This document shows positions 17,610-25,800 of a stretch of DNA of 35,047 nt, in pieces. How positions within the stretch are numbered: position 1 is the stretch's first letter; each line of letters starts with the position of its first letter. The stretch comes from Bacteroidales bacterium (GTDB taxonomy: Bacteria > Bacteroidota > Bacteroidia > Bacteroidales > VadinHA17): contig JADGPT010000007.1 of NCBI GenBank assembly GCA_017882345.1, positions 1-35,047 of the forward strand, in the 5' to 3' direction. Made by a program: the position numbers and the translations under genes. The notes beneath the pieces are model-generated. The model was not told the origin of the DNA, made no database searches, and saw nothing but the letters and a program-made list of their open reading frames with translations.

Positions 17610-17924
17610 TTATAATAAAATAACAATCAATAAAATAATGAGAACAAGCGCACCGATTGAAATATAACCGTAACCATGGTGATGCCTTGTGGTTATTTCA
17701 ACCTGTTTATTTTTCTTATTGTTTGAACTCAATGTTGTCTTATCTACAGTGTTTAGTCCGTCCATTCTTTTGAGCATGGATCTGACTTCAACTGATTCAA
17801 CAGGTTCCGGTGCTTTTGTAACCGTTAAAGATGAAGGTTTCTCAGTAGTTGCAGCAACTGACTGAAGCGGTAGAAACGTAAATGATAAGCATGTTGCCAA
17901 TAAACAGTAGATAATTTTTTTCAT
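17610..17924 (-). CDS. Small secreted/C-terminally anchored protein (copy A)
   Basis: 104 aa; signal peptide MKKIIYCLLATCLSFTFLPLQSVAA, C-terminal TM ISIGALVLIILLIVILL; paralogous to 22433..22762. Confidence 0.75.
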   Translation of the reverse strand: MKKIIYCLLATCLSFTFLPLQSVAATTEKPSSLTVTKAPEPVESVEVRSMLKRMDGLNTVDKTTLSSNNKKNKQVEITTRHHHGYGYISIGALVLIILLIVILL

Positions 17925-18074
17925 TGTGTTTGAATTTAATATTAGTTTACTCGAAATGATAATATACTTTTTTCTAATATGATTTTTAGTGTGCTATTCG
18001 TAATCGCTGAATTACTCTCAATTTGTGAGCAAATCATTTCATTGACAAAGTTAGACTCCTCCGTTCCCTTAACA

Positions 18075-18109
18075 GTTACATAATTTTTGGAATATGTTAC
18101 ATCATTCAC
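18075..18109 (-). promoter_or_regulatory. Operator-like site S3: GTGAATG-ATGTAAC-N14-ATGTAAC
   Basis: Reverse complement reads gtgaatgatgtaacatattccaaaaattatgtaac, 150 bp upstream of the small-membrane-protein operon. Confidence 0.75.
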
Positions 18110-18193
18110 GTATGTGGATAATAACCAAAAGAGGATACTATCGCCTCGGGAGGTGAGGGACCGGTGATTAGTTCAGGAAACAAGCAATATTAA

Positions 18194-18754
18194 TTACAGG
18201 TTTCCGAGAGAAATCCGTTTTTTATTCTTAAGATTTTTAAAGTGAGATGGTGTCAGCCCGGTCATTTTTTTAAACTGGTTTGACAGATGAGATACACTGC
18301 TGTAATGCAGTTTCCAGGCAATTTCGGTAAGATTGAGCTCATCATATACGAGAAGTTCTTTTACCTTTTCTATTTTATTAGCCAGGTAAAACTGCTCAAT
18401 TGTAGTTCCTTTAACTTCGGAAAAAAGATTGGAAAGGTATGTGTAATTATGATTGAGTTTTTCGCTCAGATAATCGGAAAGGTTTATTTTAATTTGTACA
18501 TCACTATAATGGATCAGCTCAATAATTATGGTTTTAATTTTCTCAACCAGTATTAAATTATTATCATCAATCAGTTCAAGACCGGTCAATTTCAGGGCGT
18601 CACTCAGATTGTCTAATTGATTTTTTGAAATTTTGTCTATTATTTCAACTTCACCCAATTCAACTCTGGTATTATTAATTCCAAGTTTATCAAGTTCGGA
18701 TTGAACTACCATCTTGCACCTGACGCAGACCATATTTTTAATATACAGTTTCAA
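18194..18754 (-). CDS. AraC-family transcriptional regulator with HMA-like N-terminal domain (paralogue 2, CxxC)
   Basis: 186 aa; MKLYIKNMVCVRCKMVVQSELDKLGI (CVRC) plus AraC HTH nearly identical to the 14112..14678 product. Confidence 0.87.
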   Translation of the reverse strand: MKLYIKNMVCVRCKMVVQSELDKLGINNTRVELGEVEIIDKISKNQLDNLSDALKLTGLELIDDNNLILVEKIKTIIIELIHYSDVQIKINLSDYLSEKLNHNYTYLSNLFSEVKGTTIEQFYLANKIEKVKELLVYDELNLTEIAWKLHYSSVSHLSNQFKKMTGLTPSHFKNLKNKKRISLGNL

Positions 18755-19031
18755 TTATTCTTTTTTTCTGGTTTTATTATCTTTAAGAAACAAATATACA
18801 ATTTTTTATTAGCGGGAAGATGAAAATTAATCTTTTGCAATAAAACTTTATTTTTGATAATAGTATTTCTGGCACTTTCACAAATTGATCGTACAAGCGC
18901 TGGTATTAAATACCATAGCGTGTCATAAATGCATCAATAAACTTTTCACAACAAGAAAACCCATGTTCAACCTGCATTGGTAAAAATTTCTTACTTTTAA
19001 TCCTTCAATATCAAAAACCTAACCTTTAATA

Positions 19032-19268
19032 ATGTCTGATAACAATAAAATTGAAACAACCCTCTGGAAAACAGCCGATAAGTTACGTAACAAAATGTAT
19101 GCCGCAGAGTACAAGAATATTGATTTTAAGGATGCGGTTGATAATGGGGAGGCTTTTGAAGAAAAGATGAAAAAACTGACTTTTGAGCTTAATGAACAGT
19201 TTGAAAAGTCTAATGAACTGCAAATCAAGATAAAAGAAAATCTCTCTAAGATTAAAATTAATATCTGA
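19032..19268 (+). pseudogene. hsdM: hsdM (type I R-M methyltransferase) in-frame internal-deletion remnant
   Basis: 78 aa ORF: N-terminus LWKTADKLRNKMYAAEYKN matches the HsdM N-terminal helical domain; it jumps directly to IDFKDAVDNGEAFEEKMKKLTFELNEQFEKSNELQIKIKENLSKI, which matches the HsdM extreme C-terminus. The catalytic core (NPPF motif) is absent. Confidence 0.8.
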
Positions 19269-19300
19269 AGAAATGTCCAGATTTAAAATAACGATAACAA

Positions 19301-20239
19301 ATGCAACTACCAATGGCAACAAAAAAAATTGCACCTTCCAGAATGTCTGCAGCAAAGACAATATTTGCCACTTTTCAAATTCTTAAAGATGAAGGAGGTC
19401 AATTGGCAGGTAGACAAGTAATTGAAAGGATAAGGAATACAATTAAGTTTACCGATTGGGAAAGAGAGATCTTAGAAAAATCAGGATATGTCAGATGGGA
19501 AGCAATTCTTCATTTTTATACAGTGGATTGTAATAAAGCTGGTTTCTTATTAAAAAAGAAGGGAATCTGGTACCTTACTGAGGAGGGTGAAAAAGCTATA
19601 GCACTTGGACCAGAAAAACTACTTGTTACAGTTTCAACGGCTTATAGGCACTGGGTTGCGGATAATAAAATTGAAAAAGGAAAAGAAGTGGAAATAGTCG
19701 AACCTACTGAAGTAAATGATTTTGAAGTAAACAGCACACAAACACAGAAAGCAAATATTGATTTACTTGAAGAGCAAGCAATTTCAGGGATAAAAGAATT
19801 CATTAAAAGTAAGAATGCATATGAATTCCAAGATATGGTAGCCGCTCTTTTAAGAGCAATGAATTACCACACACCTTTTATCTCTCCAAAAGGCAAAGAC
19901 GGTGGTCTTGATATTGTTGCGTATAATGATCCTTTAGGGGCAACATCCCCTAGGCTTAAAGTACAGGTAAAGCACAGACCAGAATATAGCGTTCCGGTTG
20001 ATGACATTAGAAGTTTAACAGGTTTGTTAAATAAAGATGGAGATGTTGGAGTATTTGTTACATCTGGATACTTTACCTCAGAAGCCGAGCGCTGCGCCAG
20101 AGAAAGTCATCGCCACATTAAATTATTGGATATTGATAGCTTTATTGGGCTCTGGCAAGAGCTCTACCTAAAACTTTCAGATGAAGATAAAAATATGCTT
20201 CCTTTACACCCAATATATTTTTTAGGCAGTAATGAATAG
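19301..20239 (+). CDS. mrr: Mrr-type restriction endonuclease (Mrr_N winged helix + Mrr_cat PD-(D/E)xK)
   Basis: 312 aa; FTDWEREILEKSGYVRWEAILHFY N-terminal, YEFQDMVAALLRAMNYHTPFISPKGKDGGLDIVAYNDPLG...LKVQVKHR catalytic motif (D...QVK), GVFVTSGYFTSEAERCAR. Confidence 0.92.
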   Translation: MQLPMATKKIAPSRMSAAKTIFATFQILKDEGGQLAGRQVIERIRNTIKFTDWEREILEKSGYVRWEAILHFYTVDCNKAGFLLKKKGIWYLTEEGEKAIALGPEKLLVTVSTAYRHWVADNKIEKGKEVEIVEPTEVNDFEVNSTQTQKANIDLLEEQAISGIKEFIKSKNAYEFQDMVAALLRAMNYHTPFISPKGKDGGLDIVAYNDPLGATSPRLKVQVKHRPEYSVPVDDIRSLTGLLNKDGDVGVFVTSGYFTSEAERCARESHRHIKLLDIDSFIGLWQELYLKLSDEDKNMLPLHPIYFLGSNE

Positions 20240-20315
20240 AAAAAGATTTGACGTTTTGTGTTAATAATTGACTGCCTCTTATAAATATTTTGTCTTTTTT
20301 AAACATTAGTGTAAA

Positions 20316-20407
20316 CGGTAAATAACAATGCGAGATTTCGGTAAATAAGGATGCAGGTATTCGGTAAATAAGGATGCAAGTATTCGGTAAATAAGAATGC
20401 AAGTTAC
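20316..20407. repeat. 23-bp tandem repeat x4 (CGGTAAATAAGGATGCARGTATT)
   Basis: Units 20316-20338, 20339-20361, 20362-20384, 20385-20407 read directly; middle units differ by one base. Confidence 0.95.
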
Positions 20408-20475
20408 CGCTCTTCGTTAAGCTCCCTTTCAAAAGAAAAGTTGGAGGTTTAATAAAAAATAACCCCGCAGCGAGG

Positions 20476-20497
20476 CCCCCGGAAATCCGGGGGTTTT
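20476..20497 (+). terminator. Rho-independent-type hairpin cccccgg-aaat-ccggggg-tttt
   Basis: 7-bp GC stem, 4-nt loop, then T run. Confidence 0.7.
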
Positions 20498-20598
20498 ACT
20501 TTTAAAAATGACTTTGACTTTAAACAATGTAACTTTTTTATAATTGTTTCGTAAACATGAAGCATTGAACCAGTTACCATTTAAAAAATTAAAGCAAA

Positions 20599-20814
20599 TT
20601 GAAAACAATTAAATTAATCCCAATTAGCGTTTACTGTTTTTTACGATGTAAATTACTGGAGTGTAGAATCTCTACAATATATGAAAGAATAGATAAACTA
20701 CAAGATTTGAGTTTATACTTTCAAAGTAGATTCGATAAAGATAGGTCTGATAAGATTAACAATAAGATTGAATATCTCTCTAAAAGGAAAATGGACTTAG
20801 TGGCTATTGTTTAA
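20599..20814 (+). CDS. Small hypothetical protein (TTG start)
   Basis: 71 aa ORF between two similar GC-rich hairpin terminators; basic, plausible codon usage, no recognised domain. Confidence 0.35.
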   Translation: MKTIKLIPISVYCFLRCKLLECRISTIYERIDKLQDLSLYFQSRFDKDRSDKINNKIEYLSKRKMDLVAIV

Positions 20815-20829
20815 TAAAACGGAGATTAA

Positions 20830-20852
20830 CCCCTGGAGAAATCCGGGGATTT
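20830..20852 (+). terminator. Rho-independent-type hairpin cccc(t)gga-gaaa-tccgggg-atttt
   Basis: GC stem with one bulged T, followed by attttgcttt; resembles the hairpin at 20476. Confidence 0.6.
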
Positions 20853-21448
20853 TGCTTTGCCTTAAAGTCTCAAGACAGCTACTTTCAGCATTCACACCCG
20901 AATAAACTGATAACTATTGTTCCATGGTCAATTCAAACTATCAATCCGCTAAGGGAAATATGATTTTTAAGGGCAATCCGTCTTGGGAATATTGACCTAT
21001 TGGCTAAAGTTGATATCTACTTATCCTTTGAGGCAAATAGTAGCTTAAATCCTCAGCGAACAGACAGGTATGCAGGGAGTCAATATATCTTTAACAGGGT
21101 GTGTTATTTTTAAGGGAAATGAAAATAGTTCAACCCACCCGCCATATAAAAGCATTCCTTTTGATACCAAGGAATAAAAAGCTAAAGACAAACAGAGAAG
21201 GACGTTAAAGTTAGATACCGTCAAGGGTAAGTGAATGATGCTATTAATATATATATGTCAGTGCAGGTACAGTATATACCTCTAATCTGTTTCTGTTTCT
21301 GCCTTTGCTTTGTTTTAAGGATAGGATTAAGACCACAGTTTAAAGCCCTAAATCAATCAGTTATCATACCCGTTGGTACAATGGTTGCACATACAGGCTC
21401 GTTATCAATGGTTAATGCACTAACAGACAGCGCATCAACATTTTTAAA

Positions 21449-21467
21449 TTGAGGTCGGTGGCGGATT
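21449..21467. repeat. Duplicate of tRNA-Cys 3' end (ttgaggtcggtggcggatt), att-site-like
   Basis: 19-bp exact direct repeat with 21617-21635 (3' end of the tRNA-Cys gene). Confidence 0.85.
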
Positions 21468-21497
21468 ATTTGCATGATCCGTTTTTGGGGAACCTTC

Positions 21498-21619
21498 CAA
21501 CAAAATCCCTGCTGCCTCCGGCAGCTACGGTCTTTTTTGTTTTAACCTCTCAGACCGACAAGTCGGCTTCGTGTTAAAACAAAAAATCCCTCGCACTTCG
21601 TGCTCAAGGGATTTTGTTG
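21498..21619. repeat. Nested inverted repeats downstream of tRNA-Cys (includes minus-strand tRNA terminator)
   Basis: Outer arms caacaaaatccct (21498-21510)/agggattttgttg (21607-21619); inner arms ttttttgttttaac (21533-21546)/gttaaaacaaaaaa (21573-21586); the distal arm also pairs with aaatccct at 21584-21591. Confidence 0.9.
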
Positions 21620-21690
21620 AGGTCGGTGGCGGATTCGAACCGCCGTAAACGGTTTTGCAGACCGCTACCTAGCCACTCGGTTAACCGACC
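21620..21690 (-). tRNA. tRNA-Cys (anticodon GCA)
   Basis: Reverse complement GGTCGGTTAACCGAGTGGCTAGGTAGCGGTCTGCAAAACCGTTTACGGCGGTTCGAATCCGCCACCGACCT; acceptor stem pairs GGTCGGT/ACCGACC, GGTTCGAATCC T-loop, loop CTGCAAA, U discriminator. Confidence 0.95.
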
Positions 21691-22061
21691 GTAAGTTTCG
21701 GGTGCAAAAATAATAAATTTTGTGTTATTTGTTGCTTTTGATCCAATTCACCTGCATATTTTCTCCACCAGCCCGCCATCACCTTCCTATAAACAATAAG
21801 GCTGGAAGAGCTATTCTATTTATTTTCAATAATTTGAGCTATAGGCTCATCTATTATTTCATTTAAAGAAGCAATAACTGTTTTCATATAATTAAGTTCT
21901 TCATTTTGTTTGATATTAATGCTCAAAGCCTGAGTAGCCTGTAGAAATATGCAAAACGGAATATTTCTTACTGAAGATTAACAGCATACAAAATGATATT
22001 TTCATATTCCTAATTGTTTTAGGGTATATAGGTTCGTCCCATGTATTTGCAACTAAGATAT

Positions 22062-22096
22062 GTAAATAATGTAACTTATTTCAAAAATTATGTAAC
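22062..22096 (+). promoter_or_regulatory. Operator-like site S4: GTAAATA-ATGTAAC-N14-ATGTAAC
   Basis: Reads gtaaataatgtaacttatttcaaaaattatgtaac, 117 bp upstream of lmo0937 copy B. Confidence 0.75.
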
Positions 22097-22213
22097 AGCC
22101 CGGGTAACAAAGGGGCATATCTTTGTATAAGAAAAATTTAGAGATACAGTTTAATTCTGGAGTAATGAAATTCATTTCTAATATAACATCATAAATTAAA
22201 TAAACTTACAGTT

Positions 22214-22372
22214 ATGGGAAATCTACTTTATGTCGTTGCAGTTATCCTCATTATCGGCTGGGCAATCGGATTTTTTGCCTACAGCGCCGGAGGCATAATA
22301 CATATTCTTCTTGTTATTGCAGTTATTGCAATATTATTCAGAATTATTTCTGGCAGAAAAATACTGGATTGA
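22214..22372 (+). CDS. lmo0937-family small membrane protein (copy B)
   Basis: Own translation: MGNLLYVVAVILIIGWAIGFFAYSAGGIIHILLVIAVIAILFRIISGRKILD, 52 aa; nearly identical to copy A. Confidence 0.88.
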   Translation: MGNLLYVVAVILIIGWAIGFFAYSAGGIIHILLVIAVIAILFRIISGRKILD

Positions 22373-22432
22373 TAATCCGGTTATTTTATAAAATAAATCA
22401 TTTTAAATCACTTAATTAATAAAATCAAAATT

Positions 22433-22762
22433 ATGAAAAAATTCATTTTTTGTTTTATGGCAACAATTTTGTCATTAACCTTCCTTCCTGTTCAGTCATT
22501 TGCTGCTATTAAAGAAGATCCTTCCTCTTTACCAGTTACAAAACCGCCTGAAACTACGGAATCAGCAGAAGCTAAAGCTTTGATGCTGAGATTAGACGAA
22601 ATTAAAGCGATGGATATGTCAAAATTGAAATCGACGGAAAAGAAAGATTTGCGTAAAGAAGTACGTTCAATAAAACGCGAGTTTAAAGCTATAAGTGGTG
22701 GCGTTTATATTTCAGCCGGATTATTAATTGTTATACTAATTATTCTTATTGTTTTATTATAA
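22433..22762 (+). CDS. Small secreted/C-terminally anchored protein (copy B)
   Basis: 109 aa; MKKFIFCFMATILSLTFLPVQSFAAIKEDPSSLPVTKPPETTES... and C-terminal TM; paralogue of 17610..17924. Confidence 0.78.
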   Translation: MKKFIFCFMATILSLTFLPVQSFAAIKEDPSSLPVTKPPETTESAEAKALMLRLDEIKAMDMSKLKSTEKKDLRKEVRSIKREFKAISGGVYISAGLLIVILIILIVLL

Positions 22763-22791
22763 TCTGTAACAAATAATAAATTGCAAAAAAT

Positions 22792-22823
22792 CTGATTGTC
22801 GTAAAGGCAATCAGTTTTTTTTT
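22792..22823 (+). terminator. Rho-independent terminator ctgattg-tcgtaaagg-caatcag-T9
   Basis: 7-bp stem followed by an uninterrupted T tract, after the copy B module. Confidence 0.85.
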
Positions 22824-22856
22824 GCTTCCTGTGTTAGTATGCGTCGGGTCAGAAAA

Positions 22857-25800
22857 CTAAGATTTTGATTTGAAAGGATTTAATTTATCCAGCCGGAATA
22901 TAAAACGGATTCTCTCTTTCAACGATCCCCTGATTACATTAATATTGTCAGAAACAATAAATGGGAAATAAACCTCAAAAAAGTCCCAGATACCTGCCTT
23001 TAAACCAGCTTCAAAGAATAGTGTTGATTTATTGATTGTGCCGAACCCATGATCATTAAGCAATAAATTAAAAAAGGGTTTTACCGGTATAATTGAGGCT
23101 TTTCCCGGAAGGCTGCTTGTCAGAGTGATTGAAAAAAGCCATCGGCTGTATCCAAGACTGTCATTTATTGTGGAGACAAGCCCGCCTTCTGACAATGTCA
23201 TCTGCCTGGAAAAGACGGTTTTCGGGAATTCGCTAAAACGATCAGGATACACTCCTTCATATAGATATTGTTCACGACCACTTCTGCCGCTTGCTGAAAA
23301 TGCATAGAATGGGTCTGAAGCATTGTTTTTAAGCATTGTTCCTGCAAACACTCTGAATTCCAGGCCGTTTTTCTTTCCTATATAACTATACTTATAATTA
23401 AGCTCAACTGATGTTTTCTGATACGACTTCCCTGATTCAAAAGAGGCAGACAGATTGAATGGATTTATTATTCCTGTCCTTTCCATCTGGTATCCGAATT
23501 GAAGGTAAGAAAGCATCCTGGCCGGCGTGAACGATTCAATCTGCCTGAGATCGGATGCTGTTGTATAATTCCCAAAGACTTTCTGATTGACAGGATTGTT
23601 CGCAGTATTGGTTCTCAGATAAAAATCTAATCCGATCTTCGCTTTATGATAGGCCTGAGTTCCCGGTCCCCCGAACTGTTCTCCTTCGAGTGTAAGTGAG
23701 GCAAGTCTGATAAAATTATCATAAGGAATTTTGTTGAACGAAACCTTTCCATAACCTGTAAGCGCCTGGTTGCGGAAAGTATAAAACGGCATGACAAAAT
23801 ATTCAAAAGGTTTTGGTATGAGTGCCCCATTTTGCAAAGCTACCCCGGCCATAAAGCCATCTGCACTTGTCCAGTTAACAGATGGGAAATAAATTAAATA
23901 TCGATTATCAGGATCCTCAATAGTATATATGAGCTGGAATTTAACAGGATCAGCCTTTCGGAAAACACCTGATGTCCGGATGTTGTCATTAAGCCTGAAC
24001 AATTCAGTCATCTTATGGTCAGGATCGATCCGGAACGTGGAAAAGTCCCCCGGTGGCAGGTCGATCCACTTACGGCCTTCAAAACCATCTTCCCATTTTT
24101 GTGAAATAATTGAATCTCCCTTTAATCCTGCAATTAACAATGGTGATCTTAATTCCCCAATATTTTTAACAAGCAATCTATGGTCCCTGATCTGAACAAC
24201 CTTATAATCAAGTCTTTTGGTTGTACCTAGAAAATCATCAAAAAACCATGACAGATCCTTATCTGTATGAGTTTCAAAGATTATCCTGAGATCATCTGGA
24301 TGCGGATGCTTACCTTCCCATGTACGGTAGTAAATATGCATTATTGAATCATATAGGGAATCTCCAAGATAAGCCCTGAGGTAGTTGAACCCCTGTGCGG
24401 CCTTACTGTAGATTATACTTGAGTAATTGCTGTAACTATATTCAGGAGCCGCAAGATTTATACTCTGTTCCAGGTTACCGCGGGCCCGAATAAGCCAATC
24501 GAGTTCCTGGATTCGTTGTACCGGCATTTTTAATATGTGGAAAAATGTTGCCATTTTCCTGTTTCTTAAACTTAATTCCCAAAGCTTCTTTCCGGGGTAT
24601 CGTTCATTCATATATCTCGATTCATTTGCAGTTGCGATACTCTCATCCATAAATGGGAATCTTCGTTCGTCAGATCCTAATGCTGAATAGAACCAGCTAT
24701 GGCAAATCTCATGGGCTATTACGTCATCGAGAAGGTAAGGATCGCCTGCCAGTCCAATTACTGTCAGCCCGGGATATTCCATTCCCGCACCCGAATTCAG
24801 AGCACTCTGAATTGCAGTAAAGTTGTTATAAGGATAGTCGCCGTTCCATTTTGAAAAATACCATAAAGCATTATTTATGTATGAAACAGCTTTTTTCCAG
24901 AGATATGCTTCCTGGTTTGTAAACATAGCCCAGGTGGTAACTTCCCTGCCTGATTCCGGGAGTCTGACTTTTCCTTTCAGTACATGAAATCTCTTATCGG
25001 CAAACCAAGCGAAATCATGAATATTATTCTCAGTATACCTTAACGTTTTCATCTGATTTGATGAGGGTGGAAAATCTCTCTCCAGGTAGTCTGGTATTTT
25101 TAACCAGGCGGTATCCGCAGACAGCTTATCAAGCCATTTCTTTTCCTCTCCATTTTGCAGGTTTCCTGTTGCACCAACTATATAATTATCAGGTAATGTG
25201 ATGCTTACGTCAAAGCTACCATATTCTGAATAGAATTCACCCTGATCGAGGTAGGGCATCTGATGCCAGCCTGACCTGTCATAGACTGCCGGTTTGGGAT
25301 ACCACTGTGAGATCTGATAAGATTCACCGATATGACCCAACCGCGATGTAACACCTTTTGGAATCTTCAGATGAAATGGTGTGGTTATATTAATTGTATC
25401 GCCGGGATGAAGCGGTTTATTAAGCATAAGCTTGCAGATATCAGGAAACCCTGTCAGAAGATTCCATGTAATACTTTGACCTCCGGCTTCGAAATTCAAA
25501 GAATCTATATATCCTTTTAACCCGGGATCATTGAACAATTTTGACTTTCCTTCTCTGTTTAATATTTCTTTGGCTAATGCTGTATTATTGCCGGAATATG
25601 CATTTGGCCAGAGATGAAAATATAAAAATCCCAGAGTATCCGGAGAATTGTTAATGTACTCTACAGACTCAAATCCAATCAATTCATGGTTCGTGTCATT
25701 AAGAGTAACATGAATTTCATAATTTACCTGCTGTTGAAAATAATCCTGTGATGATGCTTCCAGAAATGGACAGACTATTCCGAGACTGAAGAGCAGATAG

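Noticed and set aside
19019-19361. Minus-strand ORFs of 69 and 92 aa opposite the hsdM scar
   Set aside because: Antisense to a recognisable HsdM fragment, low-complexity hydrophobic translation, no family signal.
20316-20407. Four 23-bp repeats as a CRISPR array
   Set aside because: Units are contiguous with no spacers, and no cas genes are nearby.
20142-20432. Minus-strand 96-aa ORF
   Set aside because: Overlaps the mrr 3' end and the 23-bp tandem repeat; its repetitive protein (LIYRIPASLFTE) is a by-product of the repeat.
18779-21450. Intact prophage or complete genomic island at tRNA-Cys
   Set aside because: No integrase, structural, replication or mobilisation genes visible; only a degraded accessory patch is supportable.
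21231-21452. 73-aa plus-strand ORF MNDAINIYMSVQVQYIPLICF...
   Set aside because: No recognised domain, Cys/Phe-rich unlikely start region, ends at the att-like repeat; at best a remnant, not supportable as a gene.
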